Below, one piece after another: positions 37,836 to 45,565 of a stretch of DNA of 64,000 nt. The notes beneath the pieces are model-generated. The model worked only from the letters and a program-made list of their open reading frames with translations, made no database searches and was not told the DNA's origin. Numbering within the stretch: the first letter of the stretch is position 1; each line of letters opens with the position of its first letter. The stretch covers positions 124,001 through 188,000 of the forward strand of contig CAKSQK010000001.1 of assembly GCA_934486785.1 (NCBI GenBank), in the 5' to 3' direction. The position numbers were made by a program, and so were the translations under genes. Source of the DNA: an uncultured Niabella sp. (lineage in GTDB: Bacteria; Bacteroidota; Bacteroidia; Chitinophagales; Chitinophagaceae).

Positions 37836-37854
37836 ATGTGTGTTAGGTACACAT
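37836..37854 (-). promoter_or_regulatory. Operator 1 before susC
   Basis: An imperfect palindrome with ATGTGT at the left and TACACAT at the right, centred on TTA, 28 bases upstream of the susC ATG and downstream of the -7 box. It has the same register as operator 2, 50 bases away. Confidence 0.65.
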
Positions 37855-37869
37855 TAACGTTTACAAACA

Positions 37870-37877
37870 CAAAAGTA
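37870..37877 (-). promoter_or_regulatory. susC -7 box (TACTTTTG)
   Basis: Exact match on the minus strand to TAnnTTTG, placed between the two operators. A TTTG on the minus strand at 37905-37902 may be the -33 element, 24 bases away, and touches operator 2. Confidence 0.6.
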
Positions 37878-37885
37878 AGCAGTTT

Positions 37886-37904
37886 ATGTGTACTAAGTAC
37901 ACAA
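37886..37904 (-). promoter_or_regulatory. Operator 2 before susC
   Basis: A near-perfect palindrome, GTGTACT and AGTACAC around a central A, overlapping the likely -33 region. It repeats the outline of operator 1 (ATGTGT...TA.GTACACA). The pair fits a repressor that blocks polymerase and the start site. Confidence 0.7.
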
Positions 37905-37918
37905 ATGATAAAAAAAAT

Positions 37919-38614
37919 TTAACTTTTTTGTTTGAGTATGTTGGGGTGAAAGCGGTATAGCCTGCCGGGGCGGTGAGATACGTTGTCTTCCATTTCATTG
38001 AGATCCTGCAGCCAGTCTTTAATGGCTATTTTTTTACGAAAATTGCGCCGGTCAAGTTCTAGGCCAAGAATGGCTTCGTAAACTTCCTGCAATTCGCGTA
38101 GCGAAAATTTTTCTGGTAAAAGATTGTAAACAACCGGTTTCTCCATGATCTCACTGCGCAGGTGCTCCAGGCAGGTATCTAAAATACTTTTATGATCAAA
38201 GGCAAGCTTACGGATGTTTTTTACCGTATGCCATTGCAGCTCATTGTCTATTTTAAGCTTATGGCTATTGTAATGTATAAGAGCGTAATACGCCGTTGTG
38301 ACCACCCGGCCGGATGGGTGCCTGTCAATACGGCCAAAAGTATGCACCTGCCGCAGGTACACATCATCCAGCCCGGTACGTTCTTTCAAAATCCTGTAAG
38401 ACGCGCTGTCAAGATCTTCATCAGGGCGAACAAGGTCTCCCAGTAAAGAATTCAGGCCTGAAAATTCTTCAAGGTCTGATTTGATTAACAACACTTTTAA
38501 CTGCTTTTCTTCATACCCAAATATCACACAGTCTACAGACACAGCTATTTTGAAATACTCGAGGTGGCTGATCTTCTCAAGTTCTGCAGTTTTTAAATTA
38601 CTATCAGGCGCCAT
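37919..38614 (-). CDS. Nudix-type transcriptional regulator (NrtR-like family)
   Basis: A 231-residue protein with a Nudix fold (about 15-150) and a C-terminal winged helix (about 155-231). This layout is that of NrtR and its Bacteroidota relatives that regulate sugar use. The Nudix box is degenerate: in GDLVRPDE...YRILKERTGL, the RE pair reads RI and the second glutamate of EE is Arg, so hydrolysis is unlikely and the domain is probably a ligand sensor. It lies between the sugar kinase and susC, and the intergenic region before susC carries two operators, so it probably represses the transport operon until a sugar or sugar phosphate binds. Function by context is well supported; the effector is unknown. 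Confidence 0.85.
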   Translation of the reverse strand: MAPDSNLKTAELEKISHLEYFKIAVSVDCVIFGYEEKQLKVLLIKSDLEEFSGLNSLLGDLVRPDEDLDSASYRILKERTGLDDVYLRQVHTFGRIDRHPSGRVVTTAYYALIHYNSHKLKIDNELQWHTVKNIRKLAFDHKSILDTCLEHLRSEIMEKPVVYNLLPEKFSLRELQEVYEAILGLELDRRNFRKKIAIKDWLQDLNEMEDNVSHRPGRLYRFHPNILKQKS

Positions 38615-38844
38615 TACTTTATGTGTAAATGATTGTCAAAGTTAAGGGATGCATCGGCATTACTAAATCCATCACATTTCGTACTGAACCCTTATCAACA
38701 AGCCTACCGCCAACACCGGCGTTGGCCATACTTTTATTTTTCACAAACGCAGGTGAGCTGTTATTTGTTACAAGGCGAATAAAAAAATTAGCAGCGATTG
38801 TTTAAATGCTTCGGTCATACTTTTGAATGATGAAGATATAGCTG
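38615..38844. other. Gap between the regulator and kinase genes
   Basis: A 230-base gap. A half-operator-like ATGTGT lies at 38621-38626, just upstream of the regulator start, which may allow weak autoregulation. I see no full copy of the susC operator and no RNA gene. Confidence 0.35.
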
Positions 38845-39720
38845 CTATACAATTGTTGTTTCAACCTGTTGCACATCATAGTCAGGGCAGCCGCCTTTTT
38901 GTGTGGCTACAAATGCGCCAAGCTTACAGGCAAACTCCACACATTTCTGAGGCGGCTTTTTATTAATAAACCTGCTTAAAAAGCCGGCCAGGAAAGCATC
39001 GCCGCTGCCAATGGTATCAGCTACCTGTACTTTAAAACCCGGGTGTTCATAAAAGCTTTCACCATCGTAATAACATGCGCCATCAGCGCCTTTTGTTACA
39101 ATAATACCGGATGTTTGGTACCTGTCACTGATCAGCCTTACCTTATCTTCAAACCTTGAAATATCGGCATGAAATGCCGAAACAAGCTCCAGCTCATGCT
39201 CGTTTAGCTTTACAATATCGGACTGTTGCAGCAGTTCTTCAACCACTTCCCGTGTATAATGGGGCGCCCTGAGGTTAATATCAAATACTTTTTTATTTGC
39301 AAGGCTGATGAAGCGTTGTAATGTATTGCGGGTGTGTGGCGTACGGGAGGCCAGGCTCCCAAAAATAAAAAATGCAGCTTTTGACACGGCTTCAGTTGCT
39401 TCAGGAGTGACGTCTATAAAATCATAAGCCACTGGTTTCACAATATCATACTGCATTTCAAAATTGGGGCCGGGTGTGGCCAACACTGTTGCAGTGGGCT
39501 GCGATGGATCTTTTTGAATGAGCGCCGTAGGAATGCCGTTGCGCTGCATAAACTCAAGCAGGCCTTTGCCATTATCATCTTCACCCACTTTAGAGATCAT
39601 TTGAGTTGAAATGCCCAGCCGGTTTAAATGATACGCTACGTTCATTGGCGCGCCGCCGGGCAATGCCCCGGTGGGCAAAACGTCCCACAATACTTCTCCA
39701 AAACATACACTTTGAACCAT
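38845..39720 (-). CDS. PfkB-family sugar kinase (fructokinase-like)
   Basis: A 291-residue ribokinase-superfamily kinase that would phosphorylate a sugar with ATP. The N-terminal GALPGGAPMNVAYHL is typical of fructokinases, and the C-terminal DTIGSGDAFLAGF carries the catalytic Asp and the anion hole. Intracellular phosphorylation of the sugar brought in by the Sus proteins is the likely job. Fructose is the best guess from the closest motif types, but other hexoses cannot be excluded. It follows the aldo/keto reductase by 24 bases and precedes the regulator by 230. Confidence 0.85.
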   Translation of the reverse strand: MVQSVCFGEVLWDVLPTGALPGGAPMNVAYHLNRLGISTQMISKVGEDDNGKGLLEFMQRNGIPTALIQKDPSQPTATVLATPGPNFEMQYDIVKPVAYDFIDVTPEATEAVSKAAFFIFGSLASRTPHTRNTLQRFISLANKKVFDINLRAPHYTREVVEELLQQSDIVKLNEHELELVSAFHADISRFEDKVRLISDRYQTSGIIVTKGADGACYYDGESFYEHPGFKVQVADTIGSGDAFLAGFLSRFINKKPPQKCVEFACKLGAFVATQKGGCPDYDVQQVETTIV

Positions 39721-39744
39721 AATAATTATCTTATCAAACTATAA

Positions 39745-40734
39745 TTAAACAAAAGCTTTTTCAGGCAGCCACGAGCGGATGAGATTTAAATCCTCTTCTG
39801 ATATATTGATATGGAGCGCTTTTGCGTTTTCTTCGGCCTGCTGCGCGTTACGTGCGCCTGCCAAAGCGGCGGCAACTGCAGGCTGGTGAAACGTCCATGC
39901 CAGTACAAGCTGCGAAATAGTAACCTTATACGCAAGCGCCAGCTGTGCCAGGTTTTTTAAAAGAGTTTGCACTTTTTCCATATCAAACCTGCCAAAGTAA
40001 CTGTTACGGTGGTCGCCTTCGTTCAGGCTTTCGGTGCCTTTATATTTACCGGTAAGTAAGCCGCGCTCCATAGGGCTGTATGCAATAATGGAAAGATTGT
40101 GCATTAAGGCATAAGGCTGCACATCGGCTTCGGTATGCCTGCGTAGCATGCTATAGGGAATTTGATTGCTGTGCAGCTTTACGGTTTGCGCTGCTTCTTC
40201 CAATTGTGCCCTGTTATAATTGCATACGCCAATGGCCCTTGCTTTGCCATCTTTTAAAAGTTTTTCCAGGGCGCGCATGGGTTCTTCAATAGGTGTGGTA
40301 GAATCCGGCCAATGCAGTTGGATCAGGTCTACATAATCTGTTTGAAGGCGGCGGAGGCTTTCTTCCACATCGCTGATGATCTTATCATATCCCGCGTAGC
40401 GGTAAACTTTTATGGGATTTCCGTTATTGTCTTTGCTGTCCATTGCAAAATCGCCAGCTTCCCTGTCCCACACCATTCCAAATTTGGTGAGTATTTGCAC
40501 CTGGTCACGGCTGTAGTTTTTGATAGCCTTACCTACAAGCTCTTCGCTGTAGCCAAAACCGTAAACAGGCGCCGTGTCAATAGATGTTACGCCGTTGCTG
40601 ATGTATGCATGAATGGCTGCAACAGAATCTTTTTCTTCATTGCCACCCCACATCCAGCCGCCAATAGCCCACGCGCCCATAGTAATGGGAGTGATGGCCA
40701 CACTGCTTGTTCCTAATGTTCTTTTTATGTCCAT
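39745..40734 (-). CDS. Aldo/keto reductase
   Basis: A 329-residue TIM-barrel NADPH-dependent oxidoreductase. Catalytic residues are visible as Asp in SIDTAPVYGFG, Tyr in the same block, Lys in VQILTKFGM and His in DLIQLHWPD. It resembles the large sugar-aldehyde or yeast-type AKR branch. The ATG at 40734 gives the usual start MDIKRTLG; a longer frame begins at 40773. It is the first gene of the kinase pair and divergent from pyrH. The substrate is presumably a sugar or sugar-derived aldehyde linked to the Sus locus, which is inference. Confidence 0.85.
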   Translation of the reverse strand: MDIKRTLGTSSVAITPITMGAWAIGGWMWGGNEEKDSVAAIHAYISNGVTSIDTAPVYGFGYSEELVGKAIKNYSRDQVQILTKFGMVWDREAGDFAMDSKDNNGNPIKVYRYAGYDKIISDVEESLRRLQTDYVDLIQLHWPDSTTPIEEPMRALEKLLKDGKARAIGVCNYNRAQLEEAAQTVKLHSNQIPYSMLRRHTEADVQPYALMHNLSIIAYSPMERGLLTGKYKGTESLNEGDHRNSYFGRFDMEKVQTLLKNLAQLALAYKVTISQLVLAWTFHQPAVAAALAGARNAQQAEENAKALHINISEEDLNLIRSWLPEKAFV

Positions 40735-40887
40735 ATAAATTTTTTGTAGTACTGATGCGTTTAAAGGTAGCAATTCAAAACTTTATTTCATAACGATTTC
40801 TCTTTGTTTTCTTCATTATAACAGCCGGCTCAATTGTTCTGATTGTGCTATCTTCGCTATTATCTTTTTATTGTAAAAACAAAAATC

Positions 40888-41598
40888 ATGCAGCCTAAGT
40901 ATAAGAGAATTCTTTTAAAACTTTCCGGCGAATCTTTAATGGGCAATAAGAATTTTGGTATGGACTCTGCAGTGCTCACACAGTACGCCAAAGAGATACA
41001 GGCTGTAACGCAGGCAGGTGTGGAAGTGGCCCTGGTAATTGGCGGCGGCAATATTTACCGTGGTATGAACGAAGCCGAAACCGGTATTGAAAGGGCGCAC
41101 GGAGATTATATGGGTATGCTTGCCACCGTAATCAACGGCATGGCTTTGCAAGCCGGTCTTGAAAGAATAGGCGTATACACCCGCCTGCAAAGCGCCATCA
41201 AAATGGAGCAGGTGGCCGAGCCTTACATCAGGCGGCGCGCCATCAGGCATTTGCAAAAAGGGCGTGTGGTTATTTTTGGCGCAGGTACGGGAAACCCTTA
41301 TTTTACTACCGATACGGCAGGCTCATTGCGGGCAATTGAAATTGGAGCTGATGTTATTTTAAAAGGCACACGTGTAGACGGTGTGTACACATCCGATCCG
41401 GAAAAAGATCCCACGGCTACCAAATACTCTACTGTAAGCTACCAGGAATGCCTGTCAAAAAACCTGCGCATTATGGACATGACAGCATTTGCATTGTGTA
41501 TGGAAAATAATTTGCCCATTATTGTATTTGACATGAACCAACCCGGCAACCTGCTTAAAGTGGTAATGGGAGAAGATGTGGGAACTATCATTAAATGA
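40888..41598 (+). CDS. pyrH: Uridylate kinase
   Basis: A 236-residue UMP kinase of the amino-acid-kinase fold, making UDP for nucleotide and cell-wall precursor synthesis. KLSGESLMG at the start, GGGNIYRG and the late [17 protein letters not shown] are family blocks. I chose the ATG at 40888 (MQPKYKR) over 40843. The stop at 41596-41598 overlaps an ATG that opens an N-terminal extension of the next frame. Confidence 0.96.
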   Translation: MQPKYKRILLKLSGESLMGNKNFGMDSAVLTQYAKEIQAVTQAGVEVALVIGGGNIYRGMNEAETGIERAHGDYMGMLATVINGMALQAGLERIGVYTRLQSAIKMEQVAEPYIRRRAIRHLQKGRVVIFGAGTGNPYFTTDTAGSLRAIEIGADVILKGTRVDGVYTSDPEKDPTATKYSTVSYQECLSKNLRIMDMTAFALCMENNLPIIVFDMNQPGNLLKVVMGEDVGTIIK

Positions 41599-41675
41599 TA
41601 CTGCAAAAGTACTCTCTATATAAGGAGGGAACTTATCTTGAACACGACAGCAAAAAGATTTGCAAAGCACAAACC

Positions 41676-42326
41676 ATGAGCAGTAATAAAAGCATCGCGG
41701 ATATACGCATTGATTATTCCAAAAAAAGTTTGTCGGAAAACGAGGTGGCTGCCAGCCCTGTGCAGCAATTTACCATATGGTGGCAGGAGGCGGTTGATTC
41801 CCGGTTTGATGAAGTGAATGCCATGACGCTAAGCACCGTGGATGAAAATAAAATACCCTGTGCCAGAACAGTATTGCTGAAAGGCTATGACGAACGCGGT
41901 TTTGTTTTTTTTACCAATTATAACAGCCGCAAAGGCCGGCACATCAACAACAATCCCAACGTATGCCTTTTGTTTTTTTGGAAAGAACTGGAAAGGCAGG
42001 TGATGATTACCGGTGTGGCTGAAAAAATATCTTCAGAAGAAAGCATTGCCTATTTTAACAGCAGGCCGGAGGGCAGCAGGCTGGGCGCATGGGCATCGGC
42101 GCAAAGCGCTGTAATTGCCGGCAAAGCCCTTCTTAAAGAAACTTTTCAATACTACCGCGAGCGGTTTAAACACGGCGAAATACCCAAACCGCCGCACTGG
42201 GGCGGTTACCGCGTAAAACCACAGCTTATAGAATTTTGGCAGGGCCGGCCCAATCGCATGCACGACCGCATTTTGTACACTTTGCAGAAAAATGCAGGCT
42301 GGAAGATTGAAAGGCTGGCTCCCTGA
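41676..42326 (+). CDS. pdxH: Pyridoxamine 5'-phosphate oxidase
   Basis: A 216-residue FMN-dependent oxidase that makes pyridoxal 5'-phosphate. Conserved blocks: RTVLLKGYDERGFVFFTNY, SRKGRHI, FFWKELERQV, SRLGAWAS and the C-terminal WGGYRV and RPNRMHDRI. The start at 41676 gives the usual length. A longer frame begins at 41595 in ATGA overlap with the pyrH stop, but its 27 extra residues do not look like the family. Confidence 0.94.
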   Translation: MSSNKSIADIRIDYSKKSLSENEVAASPVQQFTIWWQEAVDSRFDEVNAMTLSTVDENKIPCARTVLLKGYDERGFVFFTNYNSRKGRHINNNPNVCLLFFWKELERQVMITGVAEKISSEESIAYFNSRPEGSRLGAWASAQSAVIAGKALLKETFQYYRERFKHGEIPKPPHWGGYRVKPQLIEFWQGRPNRMHDRILYTLQKNAGWKIERLAP

Positions 42327-42411
42327 TTTTTTCCCGCTAACGAAAAAGTTTTTCCCGATTATGTAAATGACCCTGGGCAATTGTTTGCATTTTTACCAAA
42401 ATACAAACACA

Positions 42412-42738
42412 ATGAGTTGTCATTATTCAATTCTTTATAGCGGCGTAAAAGGCTATGTGATCTGCTGCAAAGAATGCGGTATGTACCAGTTGGCTTTTTT
42501 AAGCAGCCTGATCAACTTCGGGCAGAAAGATTTTAAAAAATTTGGCAGACAGGTAGCATCCCGGCTTGGCTATCCGGTTGATTTTTCTGACAAGCACAAA
42601 AATATTGTTCTGAACACATTTAGCGGCAACAGCCAGATGGTGCTTTCGTACGAAGAACTGAATGACCTGAGCCAGATGCTTGAGGAAGCAGACGTGGTTC
42701 AGCAAACCAATGCGCTGCTGGAATTATTTGACCAGTAA
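42412..42738 (+). CDS. Small conserved protein, DUF6686-like
   Basis: A 108-residue protein with no signal peptide. The N-terminal part has a Cys pair, YVICCKECGMYQLAF, like a half zinc knuckle; the rest is helical. This resembles a small Bacteroidota family that I would tentatively call DUF6686. The role is unknown. The ATG at 42412 is preferred to the longer frame from 42367, which lacks similarity. It follows pdxH by 85 bases and converges with the bTHX gene. Confidence 0.6.
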   Translation: MSCHYSILYSGVKGYVICCKECGMYQLAFLSSLINFGQKDFKKFGRQVASRLGYPVDFSDKHKNIVLNTFSGNSQMVLSYEELNDLSQMLEEADVVQQTNALLELFDQ

Positions 42739-42783
42739 ATGAACGGGAAACTGTACAGTTAGCAGTAGGCGGATGTGTGGTAA

Positions 42784-42830
42784 TTTTAAACAGGCTGCCC
42801 TTCTTGTTTAGCACGGCAACCTGTTTAAAA
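42784..42830 (-). terminator. Terminator of the bTHX gene (bidirectional)
   Basis: Arms of 16 bases with one mismatch (TTTTAAACAGG...GCC and GGC..CCTGTTTAAAA), loop of 15. It lies between the converging DUF6686-like and bTHX genes. Confidence 0.8.
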
Positions 42831-42832
42831 AT

Positions 42833-42961
42833 TTATGCTTCACCTTTGGCCTGTCCGGTAGATTTTTTTGCAGCAGCCTTAGCAGGTTTTGCCGGGCGGC
42901 TTTTACCAAACGAACCCATGAAACGTTTACCCTTAGCGGTTTTTTTATCACCTCTTCCCAT
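42833..42961 (-). CDS. 30S ribosomal protein bTHX-like
   Basis: A 42-residue highly basic protein that starts MGRGDKKTAKGKRF and continues with GSFGKSRPAKPAK. This is the pattern of the small 30S protein THX, which sits at the top of the 30S head. It is too short for most gene finders. It has its own -7 box (42985-42992) and terminator (42784-42830). The Ala/Lys-rich tail is longer than in Thermus THX, as is usual in Bacteroidota. Confidence 0.85.
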   Translation of the reverse strand: MGRGDKKTAKGKRFMGSFGKSRPAKPAKAAAKKSTGQAKGEA

Positions 42962-42984
42962 AATGATGTATTTTTTAATTTGTG

Positions 42985-42992
42985 CAAATGTA
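42985..42992 (-). promoter_or_regulatory. -7 box (TACATTTG) of the bTHX gene
   Basis: Exact TAnnTTTG match on the minus strand, 24 bases before the ATG and just downstream of the HU terminator. No clear -33 element. Confidence 0.55.
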
Positions 42993-43010
42993 AGGTTTGT
43001 AAGCATAAAA

Positions 43011-43040
43011 ATGCCCCGAAATATTTACGTTTCGGGGCAT
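43011..43040 (-). terminator. Terminator of the HU gene
   Basis: A perfect 11-bp stem, ATGCCCCGAAA with TTTCGGGGCAT, with an 8-base loop and a T-run on the minus strand. Confidence 0.88.
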
Positions 43041-43063
43041 CAGTTCGTTAAAGATCGGTTCTT

Positions 43064-43333
43064 TTAGATCTTAGAAGAAAGTTCTTTACCTGGCTTAAAA
43101 CGAGCAACCTTTTTCGCTTTGATTTTGATGGTTTCGCCGGTTTGCGGGTTACGGCCTGTACGGGCAGCCCTCTTAGATACAGAGAAAGTACCGAAACCAA
43201 CCAAAGTAACTTTACCTCCGCCTTTTAAAGTTTTTTGTACAGCGCCGGTAAAAGAATCTAAAGCAGCGCCAGCCTGGGTTTTAGTGATACCAGCATCGTT
43301 AGCGATTTTTTCAATCAATTCAGCTTTGTTCAT
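43064..43333 (-). CDS. HU-family DNA-binding protein
   Basis: An 89-residue histone-like nucleoid protein. The whole HU pattern is visible: [11 protein letters not shown], the [11 protein letters not shown] strand, the DNA-gripping arm around RNPQTGE and a basic C-terminus. It bends DNA as a dimer. It has a strong promoter (43365-43397) and its own terminator, so it is a monocistronic, probably highly expressed gene. Confidence 0.95.
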   Translation of the reverse strand: MNKAELIEKIANDAGITKTQAGAALDSFTGAVQKTLKGGGKVTLVGFGTFSVSKRAARTGRNPQTGETIKIKAKKVARFKPGKELSSKI

Positions 43334-43364
43334 AATTTCAATTTTAAAATTTTATTTAACAGGT

Positions 43365-43397
43365 CAAAATTAGAAGGTTTTAAACGATTACTACAAA
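43365..43397 (-). promoter_or_regulatory. Promoter of the HU gene
   Basis: TAATTTTG (43372-43365, minus strand) is an exact -7 box, and TTTG (43397-43394) stands 21 bases upstream as a -33 element. This is the best full-length promoter match in the window. Confidence 0.75.
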
Positions 43398-43628
43398 ATT
43401 TTTTCAGCAGCGGCCTGTTTTACAATTGCTGCAAACCCGCTTGCAGCAAGCATTTCAGGCAGATTGTATGAAACCTGCCGCAAGTGCCGTAAACAATCTT
43501 GCACGCTAAAAGCCTTTGGTGGCAAGGGTTTCAGGATATTTGTACTGAAATATAGGGCTGGCAAGGGTTTTACAGGAATATAGCATTTTTTTTGACTGGC
43601 AATGCTTCAAAAAAAATCTTATGCACAT
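43398..43628. other. Gene-free gap with a short direct repeat
   Basis: About 230 bases with no frame I can support. GGCAAGGGTTT occurs twice (43521 and 43560, 39 bases apart), each followed by AGGA and an AT-rich stretch. TTTCAG and CTGAAA between them can form a 6-bp stem. No tRNA, SRP or tmRNA signature is seen. Confidence 0.35.
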
Positions 43629-43940
43629 TCAATTCACAACCTCTAAAACGGTTGTAAAAGAAGCCATCCGGTTGCCCCATGTGTTTAAAACATCTGTGCG
43701 CAATGCCGTGGCAAATTCGGCAAGGTATTGCGCATAAGCCTGCTCGTTAGCGGCAAAATATTGCACGGCATAGGTGGGCCCGTCAGCATCATCCACACTT
43801 TTTAATTTTAATAGAAGCGTTTTGGTAAAGCAGCCGGTTGCCAGCATGGCGGGTATGTGTTTTTCGCGCATCCACTGCAACCATTTTGCATGTATGTCAT
43901 GCTCAATTTTTGTGGTAACGTTGTAAATCAGTTCTGCCAT
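43629..43940 (-). CDS. DUF4286 family protein
   Basis: A 103-residue protein of the DUF4286 family, a small ferredoxin-like alpha/beta fold common in Bacteroidota. MAELIYNVTTKIEHDIHAKW at the start and the later YAVQYFA strand fit. No catalytic residues are known. The ATG at 43940 overlaps the stop of the exonuclease III gene (TGATG), so the two are translated together. The function is unknown. Confidence 0.8.
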   Translation of the reverse strand: MAELIYNVTTKIEHDIHAKWLQWMREKHIPAMLATGCFTKTLLLKLKSVDDADGPTYAVQYFAANEQAYAQYLAEFATALRTDVLNTWGNRMASFTTVLEVVN

Positions 43941-44710
43941 CAGGTTTTTAATTTTACATAAACAGGGCAATGATCACTGTGCTTTACATCAGGAAATATA
44001 TCAGCCTCTATCACTTTATTTTTCAAAGGATCAGTAACTGAAATATAATCAATACGCCAGCCTTTATTGTTCAGCCGCACGGTGGGGAACCGCTGGCTCC
44101 ACCAACTGTAGCGGTGTGGCTCATCAGGCCTTAAAAGCCTGAAGGTATCATTAAAATCTTTTTTGAAAAATTTATCCATCCATTCGCGCTCGGCCGGCAA
44201 AAATCCTGAGGAATTTTTGTTGCCCTTTGGATCATGAATGTCAATTTCTTTATGCGCAATGTTATAGTCGCCGCAAATCACCAGTTTGGGATGCTTTTTC
44301 TTCAGTTCATGAATATAAACATAAAACTCATCCAGCCACACGTATTTAAAGGTTTGCCGCACATCTCCACTGGTGCCCGAAGGAAAGTAAGCGTTCAATA
44401 TCCTGATGCCGCCAATATCAATTTGAATCACGCGGCCTTCATCATCACTTACCTTATGCCCCGTGCCGTACTGCACATTATCAGGTTGTATTTTGGTAAG
44501 AATGGCCACGCCGCTATAACCTTTTTTCTGGGCAGAAAACCAGTAGTCGTGATAACCAATTTCATTAAATGCAGTGTGGTCAACATTGGCTTTTTCAGCT
44601 TTTGTTTCCTGCAAACAGATAATATCTGCCGGGTCAGTTTTCAGCCAGTCAATAAACCCTTTTTTAATGGCGGCGCGTATTCCGTTTACATTATAACTGA
44701 TAATGCGCAT
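43940..44710 (-). CDS. xth: Exodeoxyribonuclease III
   Basis: A 256-residue AP endonuclease / exonuclease of the exonuclease III family, acting in base-excision repair. Catalytic residues are visible: Asn in SYNVNGIRA, Glu in CLQETK, Asp and Asn in GDYNIAH and the C-terminal SDHCPVY with the Asp-His pair. The ATG at 44710 (MRIISYN) is the usual start; the frame extends 20 codons upstream. Its stop overlaps the DUF4286 start. Confidence 0.95.
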   Translation of the reverse strand: MRIISYNVNGIRAAIKKGFIDWLKTDPADIICLQETKAEKANVDHTAFNEIGYHDYWFSAQKKGYSGVAILTKIQPDNVQYGTGHKVSDDEGRVIQIDIGGIRILNAYFPSGTSGDVRQTFKYVWLDEFYVYIHELKKKHPKLVICGDYNIAHKEIDIHDPKGNKNSSGFLPAEREWMDKFFKKDFNDTFRLLRPDEPHRYSWWSQRFPTVRLNNKGWRIDYISVTDPLKNKVIEADIFPDVKHSDHCPVYVKLKT

Positions 44711-44802
44711 AAGCTTGTTTGAATATTGATACAATGCAACAAATTTAACGGTGTTCATCAATTGTAGCATTTTATATTTTAAATTCGCTACTTTATAGTA
44801 TT

Positions 44803-45552
44803 ATGGAAAGCAGAAAAGAGGTTAAGGAAGAGGGCAGGCTGATACCGGCAAAAGAACATGTGTATTTAGACGGGCCAAAAAGCAGGGGCTATGAGTTTTT
44901 GTTTTTAATAAAAGTAGTGCTTCAATTTTTAAAAGGCTTCAGGGCGCTGCATTTTATAGGCCCATGCATTACCATTTTTGGTTCGGCTCGCTTTAAAGAA
45001 GATCATATTTATTATCAAAAAGCACGCGAATTTGGACAAAGAATTGCCGCAACCGGCTTTGCCACCATGACGGGTGGCGGCCCCGGCATTATGGAAGCTG
45101 CCAACCGCGGGGCTTACGAAAAGGGCGGACAGTCTGTAGGCTGCAACATCAAACTTCCTTTTGAGCAGCAATACAATCCATACCTGACCAAATCCGTAAC
45201 ATTTGAGCATTTTTTTGTAAGAAAAGTGCTGTTGGTAAAATACAGCTATGCCTTTATCATCATGCCCGGAGGCTTTGGCACGATGGATGAATTTTTTGAA
45301 ACGCTTACCATGGTGCAAACTAATACCATTACCGAATTTCCCATTGTTGTTTTTGGTAAAGAATTTTATGCCGATATGATGGCCGCCATTGAAGACATGG
45401 CAGAAAAAGGCACCATATCAAAAGAAGACCTGAACCTGGTATTGTTTACAGATGATATTGATGAGGCCATGAGCCATGTGAGCAAATACATTACCACCAA
45501 CTACCAGATTAAAAAAAGATGGCGCATGCCCTGGTTTTTTGAAAGAAAATAA
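44803..45552 (+). CDS. LOG-family nucleotide-monophosphate phosphoribohydrolase
   Basis: A 249-residue protein of the LOG / TIGR00730 family. The two signatures MTGGGPGIMEAANRGA and MPGGFGTMDEFFE make the active site. Enzymes of this family release the base from nucleoside 5'-monophosphates, including cytokinin precursors in plants and their pathogens. It has an N-terminal extension of about 45 residues. The next gene begins 13 bases after its stop, so co-transcription is likely, but no functional link is evident. Confidence 0.9.
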   Translation: MESRKEVKEEGRLIPAKEHVYLDGPKSRGYEFLFLIKVVLQFLKGFRALHFIGPCITIFGSARFKEDHIYYQKAREFGQRIAATGFATMTGGGPGIMEAANRGAYEKGGQSVGCNIKLPFEQQYNPYLTKSVTFEHFFVRKVLLVKYSYAFIIMPGGFGTMDEFFETLTMVQTNTITEFPIVVFGKEFYADMMAAIEDMAEKGTISKEDLNLVLFTDDIDEAMSHVSKYITTNYQIKKRWRMPWFFERK

Positions 45553-45565
45553 AACAACTCCGATC

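Noticed and set aside
38621..38636. Third operator before the regulator gene
   Set aside because: Only the left half (ATGTGT) matches; the right half is not present.
41595..41675. 27-residue N-terminal extension of pdxH that overlaps the pyrH stop (ATGA)
   Set aside because: The extra residues do not match the family, and the ATG at 41676 gives the normal length; the overlap may be chance.
43398..43628. Structured RNA such as SRP RNA, 6S or a tRNA
   Set aside because: I looked for the SRP GGAAGC core, tRNA arms and CCA-like ends and found none.
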